DNA of 64,000 nt from Acidovorax radicis (GCF_020510705.1 NZ_CP075184.1:1612001-1676000); one strand, 5' to 3'; counted from the stretch's first letter, positions 35,473 through 47,105 are shown. A program made the numbers and translations. Notes: generated from the letters alone by a model not told the origin.

Positions 35473-35949
35473 ATGACCTTGCCCCACGTTTCCATACAGA
35501 CCGGGGACTTTGACCTGTCCCGTGAGATCGCCGCCCTGCGCAGTGAAAACAAGGGGGTGGGCGCTGTGTGCAGCTTTGTGGGCACGGTGCGCGACCGCAA
35601 TGAGGGTGATGCGGTGTCGTCCATGGAGCTGGAGCACTATCCCGGCATGACCGAGAAATCCATCGAAGCGATGGTGGCCGAGACGTTTCGCCGCTTTGAT
35701 ATTTTGGGCGCACGCGTGATCCACCGCGTGGGCTTGCTCCAGCCGCTGGACCAGATCGTCCTGGTGGCCGTGACCAGTGCCCACCGTGGGCAGAGTTTTC
35801 AGGCCTGCGAGTTCCTGATGGACTACCTCAAGACCCAGGCGCCTTTCTGGAAGAAAGAAGAAACCCCGCAGGGCGCCCGCTGGGTGGATGCGCGCGTGAG
35901 CGACGATGCGGCGCTGGCGCGCTGGGGCATTACGGCAAACAATGCCTGA
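35473..35949 (+). CDS. moaE: Molybdopterin synthase large subunit MoaE
   Basis: MoaE converts precursor Z to molybdopterin using the MoaD thiocarboxylate. The 158-residue protein has FVGTVRDRNEGD, MELEHYPGMTEK, HRVG, SAHRGQSFQAC and the late KTQAPFWKKE motif containing the catalytic lysines. It is separated from moaD by the phosphoesterase and three small genes, so coordinated expression with mobB-moeA-moaD would need a second promoter. Confidence 0.95.
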   Translation: MTLPHVSIQTGDFDLSREIAALRSENKGVGAVCSFVGTVRDRNEGDAVSSMELEHYPGMTEKSIEAMVAETFRRFDILGARVIHRVGLLQPLDQIVLVAVTSAHRGQSFQACEFLMDYLKTQAPFWKKEETPQGARWVDARVSDDAALARWGITANNA

Positions 35950-35984
35950 ATGCTCCTGAACTACCTCTGAGGCTGAGATGTTGA

Positions 35985-36042
35985 GTGAAATGGGCCTCTA
36001 GCGCTTGTTCATAAAGCGCGGATAGCTATCAAAAAGGTAGTG
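35985..36042 (-). repeat. Dispersed palindromic repeat, copy 7
   Basis: Minus strand: CTTTTTGATAGCTATCCGCG, CTTTATGAAC, AAGCGCTAGAGGCCC, ATTTCACTC. It is between moaE and clpB, upstream of the clpB heat-shock promoter. Confidence 0.8.
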
Positions 36043-36105
36043 ATTGAGGGCGGGGCCGCCGAGGTGATTCACTGACGCAAGTCAATCGGCAGGCCGGGGT
36101 ACTGT

Positions 36106-36135
36106 CTTGAAATCAGGCACACACTGCCTCAAGTG
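36106..36135 (+). promoter_or_regulatory. Candidate RpoH (sigma-32) promoter for clpB
   Basis: CTTGAAA (perfect -35 consensus), 14-bp spacer, CCTCAAGTG. It lies 26 bp before the clpB ATG. Same -10 end (CAAGT) as the grpE and dnaK sites. Confidence 0.7.
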
Positions 36136-36160
36136 CTGTGCAATTCGGAGGACATCCATC

Positions 36161-38766
<2,606 letters not shown>

Positions 38767-38767
<1 letters not shown>

Positions 38768-39036
38768 GAACCTGTTCAATGTCTCTATGCAGTCGCACAA
38801 GTGTCTTTTCGGGAGGGGATGCAAGGCGCGGTGCGCAGTGGATAGCCCAGCTATCCACAAGCGCCGCAACGCCGCAGACCGCCCGAAAAGGCACTTGCCC
38901 GAAGGGTTGGAGTGAAATCGGGCGATTGGACGCCCCGGCTGCTTGCATGGGCATGAGCCCATGCGGCGCATCCGAAGCATCCACTCATCCCGATTGCGCT
39001 CCAATGCGATCTGCAGAAAGACTTTGAACAGGTTCT
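38767..39036. repeat. 270-bp structured element with 13-bp terminal inverted repeats
   Basis: Bounded by perfect inverted repeats AGAACCTGTTCAA (38767-38779) and TTGAACAGGTTCT (39024-39036). Internal pairings: 38801-38813 with 38882-38894 (12 of 13), enclosing GTGGATAGC-CCA-GCTATCCAC (38838-38858); and 38907-38922 with 38989-39004 (13 of 16), enclosing GCATGGGC-ATGA-GCCCATGC (38945-38964). It has no coding frame of interest. The first base is the last base of the clpB TAA stop. It resembles a miniature mobile element or a structured RNA; no clear target-site duplication is seen. Confidence 0.75.
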
Positions 39037-39116
39037 AGTGCCGGATCACCGGCGGGCATGGCGGCTACGTGGAACCACGTGCGGCCATGCCCGATGTTGT
39101 GAATGAGAGGTTTTGT

Positions 39117-39473
39117 TTGAATGAAATTGTTGCGGGCGTGATTCGCCTGGTGGTGCGTTTGCTCATCGTCGCCATGGGCGTGGTGTTGTTCCTGAGCCTG
39201 TTGGCTGCCATGCTGGTGTTTGCCTTGGTGTGGGCCTTGCGTGCGGCCTGGGCGCGCCTCATGGGGCGCCCCGTCACGCCCTGGGTGATGCGCATGGATC
39301 CGCGCACGGGCTTCAGCACGGTGTTTCGCTCGCGTGAGCGCTGGTCTGCGTCATGGCGTGGTGCGTCTGCCGCCAGTGACGAGGCCATCGACGAAACGGC
39401 CGCCTCGCGCCGTGGTGGTGTGTTGCCGGGAGCCGCCGAAGTCACCGATGTCGAAGCGCGCGATGTGCGCTGA
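39117..39473 (+). CDS. Small membrane protein, unknown function
   Basis: A 118-residue product starting (TTG) NEIVAGVIRLVVRLLIVAMG, with one or two membrane helices in the first 45 residues, then a basic RAAWARLMGRPVTPW segment and a polar tail. TTG 39117 is chosen because GAGAGG stands 6 bases before it; GTG 39069 and ATG 39087 are alternatives that add residues close to the 270-bp element. The conserved-looking PVTPWVMRMDPRTGF part suggests a genus-level family. Function cannot be inferred. Confidence 0.6.
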   Translation: MNEIVAGVIRLVVRLLIVAMGVVLFLSLLAAMLVFALVWALRAAWARLMGRPVTPWVMRMDPRTGFSTVFRSRERWSASWRGASAASDEAIDETAASRRGGVLPGAAEVTDVEARDVR

Positions 39474-39604
39474 ATTTTGGCGCCTGCAATGCGGCAGCGC
39501 GGTGTGATGGCTGCCCGCTGGGCGGGCCGGGATCGATGACCTGCGCGGCGATTTACCTGAATTTTTCGTGACGCGCCAGCCTGGGTGTCTTCTATGATCC
39601 GACC

Positions 39605-41044
39605 ATGACATCTGCTGAAATTCACGCTCACTTCGACCTTCAACGCCGGGCTAGCCGCGAGCATGTGGATGTGCCGCTGCTGGTGCGTCGCGAGCGCCTG
39701 CTGCGCTTGTCCAAGATGCTCGACGAGCATGGCCCTGTGCTGGCGGCCGCCGTGCAGGCCGACTTTGGCATGCGTTCGCCGCGCCTGACCGAGGTGGCTG
39801 ACTTCTTTGTGCTGCGCACTCTGCTGTCGCACACGCTTGGCCACCTGGCGAAGTGGATGAAGCCTCGGAAGGTGCACACGCCCATCTACCTGCAGCCAGC
39901 CCGTGCCTGGATCGAGCGCCAGCCGCTGGGTGTGGTGGGCGTGATCGCTCCGTGGAACTACCCCGTGCAACTGTCTCTGGCGCCGGCCATTACGGCGCTG
40001 GCGGCGGGCAATCGCGTGATGCTCAAACCCAGTGAACTCACGCCACACACATCGGCCCAGCTGGCGTTGCTGGTGGCACAGTTTTTTACGCCCGACGAAT
40101 TTTGTGTGGTGCAGGGTGACGCCAATCTGTCGGCGCTGTTTGCGTCGCTACCGTTTGATCACCTGGTGTTCACCGGCTCCACGGCTGTGGGCCGCAAGGT
40201 GGCGCAGGCGGCCGCGCAGCACCTGACGCCCACCACACTGGAGCTGGGGGGGAAATCTCCGTGCATCGTTGACGGCCACTGCGACATGCAGGACGCGGCC
40301 CTCAAGATTGCCCATGGCAAGTTGCTCAACGGCGGCCAAACCTGCATTGCCCCCGACTATGTGCTGTTGCCTCGGGGGCGGGAGGGCGAGTTTGCGCAGG
40401 CTTACAAGGCGGCCGTTGCGCGCCTGTTTCCCACCATCGAAGGCAATGGCGACTACGCCTCCATCATCACGCCGCGCCACCACGCACGGCTGCGCACCAT
40501 GTTGCAACAGGCGCAGACTCTGGGCGCCGAGGTTCACACCATCGACCCCGCAGAAGGCAAGCCGGTGGTGAATACCGTGGGCATGCTGGGCGATGGTGTC
40601 AGCCGCCAGATGTTGCCAACGCTGGTGTTCGGTGCAACGTCGTCCATGCAGCTCATGCAAGAGGAGATTTTTGGCCCCATCCTGCCCGTGATCTCCTATG
40701 AGCGGCTGGACGATGCCATTGCCCACATCAATGCTGGGCCCCGCCCGCTGGCGCTGTACTGGTTTGGCCAGAGCGAAGCCGTGCGCGACGATGTGTTGCG
40801 CCGCACCGTGAGCGGTGGCGTGACGGTGAACGACACGCTGATGCACATTGCGCACGACAACCTGCCGTTTGGTGGGGTGGGTGACAGCGGTTGGGGTGCC
40901 TACCACGGCGAGCAGGGGTTTCTGCGGTTTTGCCACCAGAAGTCGGTGCTGGTGCAGTCGCGCTGGTCCATGGGCTCGGTGTTCTACCCGCCTTATGGCG
41001 CCCGGTTCGACCAGGTCATGGGCCTTCTTCGGCGCTGGATCTGA
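39605..41044 (+). CDS. Coniferyl-aldehyde-dehydrogenase-like enzyme
   Basis: A 479-residue aldehyde dehydrogenase lacking the extra N-terminal part of longer ALDHs. Active-site motifs: APWNYPVQLSLAP, LELGGKSPCIV (E213) and NGGQTCIAPDYV (C247). The pattern TCIAPDY and the membrane-associating C-terminal half match the class 3/coniferyl aldehyde dehydrogenase group (CalB), which oxidises aromatic or medium-chain aldehydes to acids with NAD(P)+. Natural substrate is uncertain. Its last 29 bp overlap the convergent histidine kinase gene. Confidence 0.88.
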   Translation: MTSAEIHAHFDLQRRASREHVDVPLLVRRERLLRLSKMLDEHGPVLAAAVQADFGMRSPRLTEVADFFVLRTLLSHTLGHLAKWMKPRKVHTPIYLQPARAWIERQPLGVVGVIAPWNYPVQLSLAPAITALAAGNRVMLKPSELTPHTSAQLALLVAQFFTPDEFCVVQGDANLSALFASLPFDHLVFTGSTAVGRKVAQAAAQHLTPTTLELGGKSPCIVDGHCDMQDAALKIAHGKLLNGGQTCIAPDYVLLPRGREGEFAQAYKAAVARLFPTIEGNGDYASIITPRHHARLRTMLQQAQTLGAEVHTIDPAEGKPVVNTVGMLGDGVSRQMLPTLVFGATSSMQLMQEEIFGPILPVISYERLDDAIAHINAGPRPLALYWFGQSEAVRDDVLRRTVSGGVTVNDTLMHIAHDNLPFGGVGDSGWGAYHGEQGFLRFCHQKSVLVQSRWSMGSVFYPPYGARFDQVMGLLRRWI

Positions 41045-42914
41045 CGCGGGGCGGCGAATGCTCCTCAGTGGCTGCAGGGGTCGCATGATCCGGCAATTCG
41101 CCTGCCAGCGGCTGCTGCAGCGGCTGTAGCGGCTGCGTGATGATCTGCACCATGGCATCGCGCAACTGGGCCGTAGAGACCGGTTTGTGCAGCAGCATGG
41201 CCGAGGTGGACTGGGCATCCCGCAGGCGCTGCGGTGAGGTGTCGCCGGTCAGGATGATCGCGGGCACTGGCGCCCCCAGGTAGGCGCGCAGCGCCTGCAA
41301 TACCTGTTTGCCGGTTTCTTCATGGCGCAGCCGAAAGTCCGTGATGATGAGGTCGGGGGTGATGTCGTCGAGCATGTCCAGCACCTCGAGCGCGTCGGCG
41401 CTCGATTGTGCTGTCAGGCATTCGCAGCCCCAACTTTGCAGCAGCGTCCTCATGCCCAGGCGCACAGCCTCGTCGTCGTCGATGGCCAGCACCGTGAGGC
41501 CGCGCAGGCAACTGGCGTTGAGTGCGGGCGCGGCATCGTCCTCCAGCGCTCCCTGCCAGCGGTCCAGCCACAACCGAAACACGGAGCCCTGGCCTGGCCG
41601 CGAGCGCAGTTCCACCGATGTTTTCATCTCGCGCACCAGGCGGTCCACGATAGCCAGGCCCAGTCCCAGCCCTTTGCGGCGGTCGCGCTCGGGGTTGCCG
41701 AGCTGGTGGAACTCGTGAAAGATGTCTTCCCACTGGTGTTCCGGAATGCCTGCACCCGTGTCCCACACCTCCAGCGCCAGCCGCCGCCCGCGGGTGCGGC
41801 ATGCAATGAGCACCCCTCCCCGTGTGGTGTAGCGCAAGGCGTTGGAGATGAAGTTGTGCATGACCAGATCGACCAGCGAGCGGTCGGCAAATGCCGCTGC
41901 CGATGTCTCACGGGTGCGATACACCAGCCCTGCGGCGTCGGCCTGCACGCCAAACTCCTGCTCCAGCGCCGTGAGCAGCGGTTGCACCGCAAAGGCCTCA
42001 GGCCGCACCTTCACCACCCCCGCCTCGAGTCGTGAGTAGTCGAGCAAGGTGGTCAGCATCTCGGCGGCGGCGCCTGAAGCCGCATGGGCGTGTCGCAGCA
42101 CCGTCTGCTGGTGGTCGTTGAGTGGGCTGCGCTGCAGCGACTCCAGAAACAGGCCCATGGCATGCAGGGGTTGGCGTAAATCGTGGCTGGCCGCAGCCAG
42201 AAAGCGGGACTTGTCTCTGTCTGCCTTCTCTGCCGCTGCCTGGGCTTCCAGGGCGCGCTGGGATTCGGCGCGCAGCCGGTTGACCAGGCGCTCGTTTTCA
42301 AGCTTGAGCGCAATGCTGCGCCGGGTGGCTCGGTCGGCGGTGCGCGCCTGCAGGCAGGTCAGGATGTAATACACCCCCGTCAAAAGCAGGGCGGGCAACA
42401 CCACAGGGCCACCGGCCAGCGCCACGGCGGTCATCACACCGCCGATGGCGCAGGTGAGGTAAATGAGATAGGCCCGGTACAGCGGCGCCCCCAGCCCCAG
42501 GGCGCCCGACGACACCGTGCTGATAATGCCAATGGCATAGATCACGCTGTCTGGAGTGCCCCAGTACAGCACCAGATACCCCAGGCTTCCCCAGCTCAGC
42601 CCCATGGCAGCCATGCAGCCGATGAGCTTGTTCGCCGCTCGCGGGGCTGGGTCGGTGAAGGGCGCAATGCCACGCAGCGTGACATACACACCGGCCACCA
42701 CCAGCGCATGTACCGCCAGCCACACGGCTGTTGCCTGGTTGTTGGCCACCCCGGACATCACCCACAAGGTGGCTGCGGCCGTGGCCAGCGATGCCAGCAG
42801 CGTCATCGGAAAGTTCTGCCGCAAGAGCGCGATCTGCTCGCGCAGCACTTCGTCGCGCTCCCAGGCGGGCCAGCCCCAGCGCAGGGGCGGCGAGCTGGCG
42901 TCAGAGGGGGTCAT
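41016..42914 (-). CDS. Membrane hybrid sensor histidine kinase
   Basis: A 632-residue protein. N-terminal region has about six hydrophobic helices (to about 170), followed by a coiled linker, a HisKA dimerisation domain (phospho-accepting H244 in AAASHDLRQPLHA), a HATPase domain with GLGLGLAIVDRLV, and a C-terminal receiver domain (D526 in DLIITDFRL, K in LHKPVS). Start ATG 42914 overlaps the response-regulator stop by 14 bp, so they form one operon. Signal unknown; the helical sensor and hybrid architecture resemble quorum/redox-type kinases of betaproteobacteria. Confidence 0.9.
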   Translation of the reverse strand: MTPSDASSPPLRWGWPAWERDEVLREQIALLRQNFPMTLLASLATAAATLWVMSGVANNQATAVWLAVHALVVAGVYVTLRGIAPFTDPAPRAANKLIGCMAAMGLSWGSLGYLVLYWGTPDSVIYAIGIISTVSSGALGLGAPLYRAYLIYLTCAIGGVMTAVALAGGPVVLPALLLTGVYYILTCLQARTADRATRRSIALKLENERLVNRLRAESQRALEAQAAAEKADRDKSRFLAAASHDLRQPLHAMGLFLESLQRSPLNDHQQTVLRHAHAASGAAAEMLTTLLDYSRLEAGVVKVRPEAFAVQPLLTALEQEFGVQADAAGLVYRTRETSAAAFADRSLVDLVMHNFISNALRYTTRGGVLIACRTRGRRLALEVWDTGAGIPEHQWEDIFHEFHQLGNPERDRRKGLGLGLAIVDRLVREMKTSVELRSRPGQGSVFRLWLDRWQGALEDDAAPALNASCLRGLTVLAIDDDEAVRLGMRTLLQSWGCECLTAQSSADALEVLDMLDDITPDLIITDFRLRHEETGKQVLQALRAYLGAPVPAIILTGDTSPQRLRDAQSTSAMLLHKPVSTAQLRDAMVQIITQPLQPLQQPLAGELPDHATPAATEEHSPPRVRSSAEEGP

Positions 42915-43545
42915 GGGCCGGGGGGGTAGACAGGCCCAGCCGCTGCGCCGCCAGCAAGGCAGCACTGCGGCTGTTGACGCCCAGTTGCGCGAAGATGGCT
43001 GCAACATGCACACGCACCGTGTTCTCGCTCAGGCCCATGTCGCGCGCGATCACCTTGTTGGGCTTGCCGGTGCACAAGAGCGTGAGCACATCCAGTTGCC
43101 GGGCCGTCAGCGATGGCGTGTCGGGCCCGCGTGAGGCGCCACTGTGGGCGCCATGGCCGCTGTTCAGCGGAAAACACGGCTCGCCCGACAGGGCGCAGGA
43201 GATGACATGAAGGATGTCTTCGGCGTTGGCGGATTTGGGTAAGAAACCATCGGCACCGCATGCCCTTGCCTCATGAATGGCATCGGGCGCCACGCTGGCC
43301 GAGACCAGCACGATGCGGGCTTTGGGGCACGCATGGCGCAACAGGTGCAGGCCATCGAGGCCGCTCATGCCGGGCATCTGAATGTCGAGCAGTATGAGGT
43401 CGGTATCGGCCTGCCGCAGTGCGCAGGCCTCGGCAATCGAGCCCGCCTCGGCAATGGCGCCAACCCGAGGGTGGTCTTGCACGATAAGGCGCAACCCGGT
43501 GCGAAACAGGGTGTGATCGTCCACGAGCAAAAGGCGGGAATTCAT
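42901..43545 (-). CDS. NarL/LuxR-family response regulator
   Basis: A 214-residue two-domain regulator: receiver (D9, D10, phospho-acceptor D54 in LILLDIQMPGM, K near 102) and a LuxR-type helix-turn-helix (LTARQLDVLTLLCTGKPNKV then GLSENTVRVHVAAIF). ATG 43545 (MNSRLLLVDDHTLFR) is used since the fold begins there. It is translated just before the hybrid kinase and is its probable output. Target genes are unknown; the convergent aldehyde dehydrogenase or the divergent gene at 43720 are candidates by position only. Confidence 0.92.
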   Translation of the reverse strand: MNSRLLLVDDHTLFRTGLRLIVQDHPRVGAIAEAGSIAEACALRQADTDLILLDIQMPGMSGLDGLHLLRHACPKARIVLVSASVAPDAIHEARACGADGFLPKSANAEDILHVISCALSGEPCFPLNSGHGAHSGASRGPDTPSLTARQLDVLTLLCTGKPNKVIARDMGLSENTVRVHVAAIFAQLGVNSRSAALLAAQRLGLSTPPAHDPL

Positions 43546-43719
43546 GTGCCAAGTATTGCGCACAACGCTGGCGTGTGGGGGTGTGGCGGGGTAGTCCATT
43601 TGTGCGATGGACGCCTGTGAGTGCATTTTCTAGACTTTCCGTCAAGCATTGAAAAGCACGCGGCGTGCACCGCAATGCGCTCGCCTTCTTTTTCGAACTC
43701 CGTTGCCAAAGGGACTTCC

Positions 43720-44319
43720 ATGACAACCAGCACACGGCCTGACGGCTCTGTATCCTCCGGCGGTATTGATCGCCACCATAGCCTGCAGCCCGCTCTCGAT
43801 TCGCGGGTGGCCCCCGGCGAAGATGGCTTGGCCCTGGGGGGCAATACGCTGGCGCGCATCGTGGAGGAAAACTGCCCAGACATGCAGGTTGCTGCGGGGG
43901 TGGTCATTGAGCACCTGGATGCCCAGGCGGGTGCGTGGGAGTTTTCGACCGACCAGGGGCAAAGCTGGCGCGCCGTCCGCACCGATCTGATCAACCGCGC
44001 TGGCAATATGGGCCTGGCACTCGATCGCGATGCGCGTTTGCGTGTGCTGCCCTTTGGGGGGCACCGCGTGACCGGTGCCCGTGTGGCGTTTCACACCGTG
44101 CAGCGCAGCCATGGGCAGGGCAACGGCAGCTACCGCGCCTATGCGGACGAAGAGCGTGATGGCGGCTCTCGCACCGTCACGCTGGTGCTCAGCCTTTCCT
44201 CCATCAATGGTGTCCCGCCCGCCGTCTATGTGCCACGCCCGCGCAACAAGCGGGCGATGGCACAGCGTGCCGCGTCGACGGCCCGGGCTTCCATTTCAGG
44301 CGCTTTGGCGCTTTCGTGA
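43720..44319 (+). CDS. Cytoplasmic-looking protein with one adhesin-type (cadherin-like) repeat module
   Basis: A 199-residue product from ATG 43720. Residues 35-165 resemble one unit of the bacterial Ig/cadherin-like repeats found many times in giant adhesins: GAWEFSTDQGQSWRAV, then LALDRDARLRVLPF, GARVAFHTVQRSHGQ and a closing TVTLVLSLSSINGVPPA. Here there is only one unit, no signal peptide and a basic C-terminal tail, so it is either a relic of a larger adhesin or an independent small protein. The divergent response-regulator gene is 174 bp away. Confidence 0.6.
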   Translation: MTTSTRPDGSVSSGGIDRHHSLQPALDSRVAPGEDGLALGGNTLARIVEENCPDMQVAAGVVIEHLDAQAGAWEFSTDQGQSWRAVRTDLINRAGNMGLALDRDARLRVLPFGGHRVTGARVAFHTVQRSHGQGNGSYRAYADEERDGGSRTVTLVLSLSSINGVPPAVYVPRPRNKRAMAQRAASTARASISGALALS

Positions 44320-44509
44320 ACGGGGTGTTTTGGCGGGGTGGATGAAGGAGTGGTGAGCGTAAAACAGGACCGTTGAGTCGGTCATGAAACCAGCGGATGG
44401 CAACGGCGGACCAAGGGCCAGGTAACCACCGGTTAACAGCGAAAAACGGTTTGCGGCGACAATGCCGGTCTTTTCGTATTTCCACTCTCTGTTTTCGTTC
44501 GATTTTTCC

Positions 44510-45031
44510 ATGTCCAGTATCCAGGTTCGTCCCGCCACGCTTCGTGATGCCAAAGCCATTGCCCAAATCCACACCTTCTCTGCCCAAGAGGCATACAAGG
44601 GATTGGTGCCCGACGAGCAATTGAAATCCATGTCGGTCGAAAAGCGCCAGGCTTACTGGCGCGAGGCCATTGAATATTGTGAGCCGCAGGTCCAGGTCGC
44701 CGTGGACGGCGAGAAGATCGTCGGTTTTGTCGGTTACGACCGCTCGCGCGATGAAAAGTCCCGCCCCACCACGGGTGAAATCTGGGCCATTTATGCCGCC
44801 CCCACCCACTGGAATCAAGGCGTTGGCCTGGCGCTGTGGGACGCCGCCCGCGACGGTCTGCACGAAGAAGGTTGCACCAACGTCACTGCGTGGGTGCCTT
44901 TGCGCAATGAACGTGCGCTGCGCTTCCATGAACTCGCAGGTTTCAAGCGCGAACTCGCCACGGCCAAAACCGCCGTGGTGGGTGGCGTGAAGATTGAAGA
45001 AGTGCGCCTGAAGCGCCCCATCAACGCATAA
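44510..45031 (+). CDS. GNAT-family N-acetyltransferase
   Basis: A 173-residue protein starting MSSIQVRPATLRDAKAIAQI, with the GNAT core: VDGEKIVGFVGYD, IWAIYAAPTHWNQGVGLALWD (acetyl-CoA pyrophosphate loop in a QGVGLAL form), and a closing ALRFHELAGFKREL. It transfers an acetyl group from acetyl-CoA to an amine; the substrate cannot be inferred. ATG 44510 is selected because the fold starts there. It lies 8 bp before the methyltransferase gene and is probably co-transcribed with it. Confidence 0.88.
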   Translation: MSSIQVRPATLRDAKAIAQIHTFSAQEAYKGLVPDEQLKSMSVEKRQAYWREAIEYCEPQVQVAVDGEKIVGFVGYDRSRDEKSRPTTGEIWAIYAAPTHWNQGVGLALWDAARDGLHEEGCTNVTAWVPLRNERALRFHELAGFKRELATAKTAVVGGVKIEEVRLKRPINA

Positions 45032-45039
45032 GGCACACG

Positions 45040-46248
45040 ATGATCGAATGGAGCCGCCAGGGCCAGATTCAACAAGCCCAATGGCGCTCCGAAAGCAGCG
45101 CCCCGGCTCCGCGCCGGGTTGTCACAGCCGACGACACCTTGGCCGCCGATACGGCGTACCGCATGGCCTGCGAGGGCACCGGCCTCTTGTGGCAAGGGGA
45201 TTTTCAAAACGCCCGCATGCTGCTGCAGGCCCTGATGCGGCGCACGGATGCCAAACAAGCGAAGTCTGCTAAACCAGGCAAACCCAGCAAACCCAGCAAA
45301 CCCAGCAAACCCAGCAAGGCCGCCGCCAAAGCGGCTGAGAAGCTTGCTGCGGCCACGCCGGCCGAGGCGTTTCACCTGCATCGCCAGGCGCAGTCGCAAC
45401 GCGCACGCGTGCTGGCCTCGGTGCTGATCCCTTTGGAGGGCGACTACAGCATTGGGCTGCGCCGTGCGCCCGATTGGCGCCAGGCCTGCACCGAAGCCTG
45501 GGGGCCTGCCACCGGCGAGCGCACCGTGGCCACGCTGCGTGAGTTGCTGGGCGTGGTGGGCGCGCACGAATGGCGCAAAAAAGGTGTGGAAGTGCCTGCG
45601 CTGGGCGCTCCGCCGCGCAACCGCATTCATCCGCACTACGGCGTTTTTTCGCCTGTGCGTGGCGAATATGTAGACCTGGTGGCCACTACAGCGCTGCCTG
45701 GCAAGGTGCCGGCGCTGGCGTTTGACATTGGTGTGGGCTCGGGGGTTTTGTCTGCCGTGCTGGTGCGCCGAGGTGTGCAACGGGTGGTGGCCACCGACCA
45801 GGACCCCCGGGCCCTGGCTTGTGCACAAGAAAACCTGGAACGCCTGGGCGTTTTGCCCCAGGTCGAATTGCGGTCGGCCGATCTGTTTCCGCCGGGCCGT
45901 GCACCATTGGTCGTGTGCAACCCGCCCTGGTTGCCTGCCCGCCCGAGTTCGCCCATTGAACATGCGGTGTATGACGAGGACAGCCGCATGTTGCGCGGTT
46001 TTTTGACGGGTCTGGCCGAACACCTGGAGCCTGCAGGCGAGGGCTGGCTGATTCTGTCGGATCTGGCCGAGCACCTGGGCCTGCGCCCGCGTGATCAATT
46101 GTTGGGCTGGATAGCAGAGGCGGGCCTGGTGGTGCGTGGCCGGCATGACGTCAAGCCGGGCCACGCCAAGGCGGCAGATGATGCGGACCCTCTGCACGCC
46201 GCGCGCGCGGCAGAGGTCACATCGCTGTGGCGGTTGGCCGCCGCCTGA
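45040..46248 (+). CDS. Class I SAM-dependent methyltransferase (NPPW type)
   Basis: A 402-residue protein. The C-terminal half is a Rossmann methyltransferase with motif I FDIGVGSGVLSAVL (from 228) and NPPW (294-297), the combination found in HemK/PrmC and in RNA/DNA amino-group methyltransferases, so it likely methylates a planar nitrogen in RNA, DNA or a glutamine. The N-terminal half contains a lysine/serine/proline repeat (about 78-93) encoded by 9-bp tandem DNA repeats, then an Ala/Glu-rich helix. Precise target unknown. Confidence 0.85.
   Translation: MIEWSRQGQIQQAQWRSESSAPAPRRVVTADDTLAADTAYRMACEGTGLLWQGDFQNARMLLQALMRRTDAKQAKSAKPGKPSKPSKPSKPSKAAAKAAEKLAAATPAEAFHLHRQAQSQRARVLASVLIPLEGDYSIGLRRAPDWRQACTEAWGPATGERTVATLRELLGVVGAHEWRKKGVEVPALGAPPRNRIHPHYGVFSPVRGEYVDLVATTALPGKVPALAFDIGVGSGVLSAVLVRRGVQRVVATDQDPRALACAQENLERLGVLPQVELRSADLFPPGRAPLVVCNPPWLPARPSSPIEHAVYDEDSRMLRGFLTGLAEHLEPAGEGWLILSDLAEHLGLRPRDQLLGWIAEAGLVVRGRHDVKPGHAKAADDADPLHAARAAEVTSLWRLAAA
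45271..45317 (+). repeat. 9-bp tandem repeat inside the methyltransferase gene
   Basis: About five units of AAACCCAGC (first unit slightly diverged), coding for Lys-Pro-Ser. Gain or loss of a unit keeps the frame and would change the linker length by three residues. Confidence 0.8.
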
Positions 46249-46404
46249 TCTGTCCATCGACGCGGGGGCTGGGGTCGCAAGTCCAAGGTCTCCGTGGCAA
46301 GGTGAGGCGAAATCACGCGGTGGGGAGGGCATTTGCCGCGCCGCCGCGCAGCCGCTTGGGCTTCCTCGGGTGGGGCTTCCCTCGGGAGATTGATGCCCCT
46401 GTGG

Positions 46405-46989
46405 TCAGTGCAGCTCGGCCGGGGCCGTGGGAGCGAATCTTTCGCGCGCATGGGCGGAGACCGGTGGCAAAAGTTCTTCCAACCGTTGGCGCAGGCTGGC
46501 CGCGCGGTCGGCCCCTGCCGCGATGGCCACTTCCTCCAGCATGGCGTCGCCCACATCCAGCATGCTTTCGCGGTCTTTGGCTGCGCGCAAGGCTTCGCGA
46601 AAATGCTGCGCCAGCACGGGGTCGCGGCGCACAAACAACCGCTCGCAGGTGTCAAACAGGTACATGCGTGCCCCCGCCAGCGAGCGCAGGGCTTCGGCGG
46701 ATTCTGGCTTTGGCGATGAGGCGGCCACTTGTGCCCCGGACGGATAGGCCAGCGCATCGCCCTGCAGTGTGGCCCGCCCGCCCGCCTGGGGCAGCTCTGA
46801 CGGCCCGGTGAGATACCCCTGGCGCATGAGGTTGTCCACGATTTGCGCCCCGATGCCGTTGTACATCGCCTGCAGGTCGCTCAATGGCTTGCCGTCGACC
46901 AGCAGGAGCAGTGATCGTTCGCGCAAACTCAGCGTGCGCACGCCGGGCATGAGTTCCAGGCGGGCTTTTTCGGTCTTTTGCAGCAGCAT
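46405..46989 (-). CDS. Hypothetical protein, 194 aa
   Basis: No family recognised with confidence. The product MLLQKTEKARLELMPGVRTL is soluble-looking, with a winged-helix-like start (SLRERSLLLLVDGKPLSDLQ then GAQIVDNLMRQGYL) and a helical C-terminal half (YLFDTCERLFVRRDPVLAQHF). It could be a DNA-binding or partner protein; nothing catalytic is visible. It diverges from dusC, with dispersed repeat copy 8 between them. Confidence 0.7.
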   Translation of the reverse strand: MLLQKTEKARLELMPGVRTLSLRERSLLLLVDGKPLSDLQAMYNGIGAQIVDNLMRQGYLTGPSELPQAGGRATLQGDALAYPSGAQVAASSPKPESAEALRSLAGARMYLFDTCERLFVRRDPVLAQHFREALRAAKDRESMLDVGDAMLEEVAIAAGADRAASLRQRLEELLPPVSAHARERFAPTAPAELH

Positions 46990-47105
46990 GGGGGTCTCTC
47001 CGGTCGGATGAATGCCTGCGATTGCAGCAAACCGTCATGACGCGGTGATGACCCCGTTGCCGCACAATACGCGACGATCCACCGGTTTGGTGTGCATGAT
47101 GCTCT

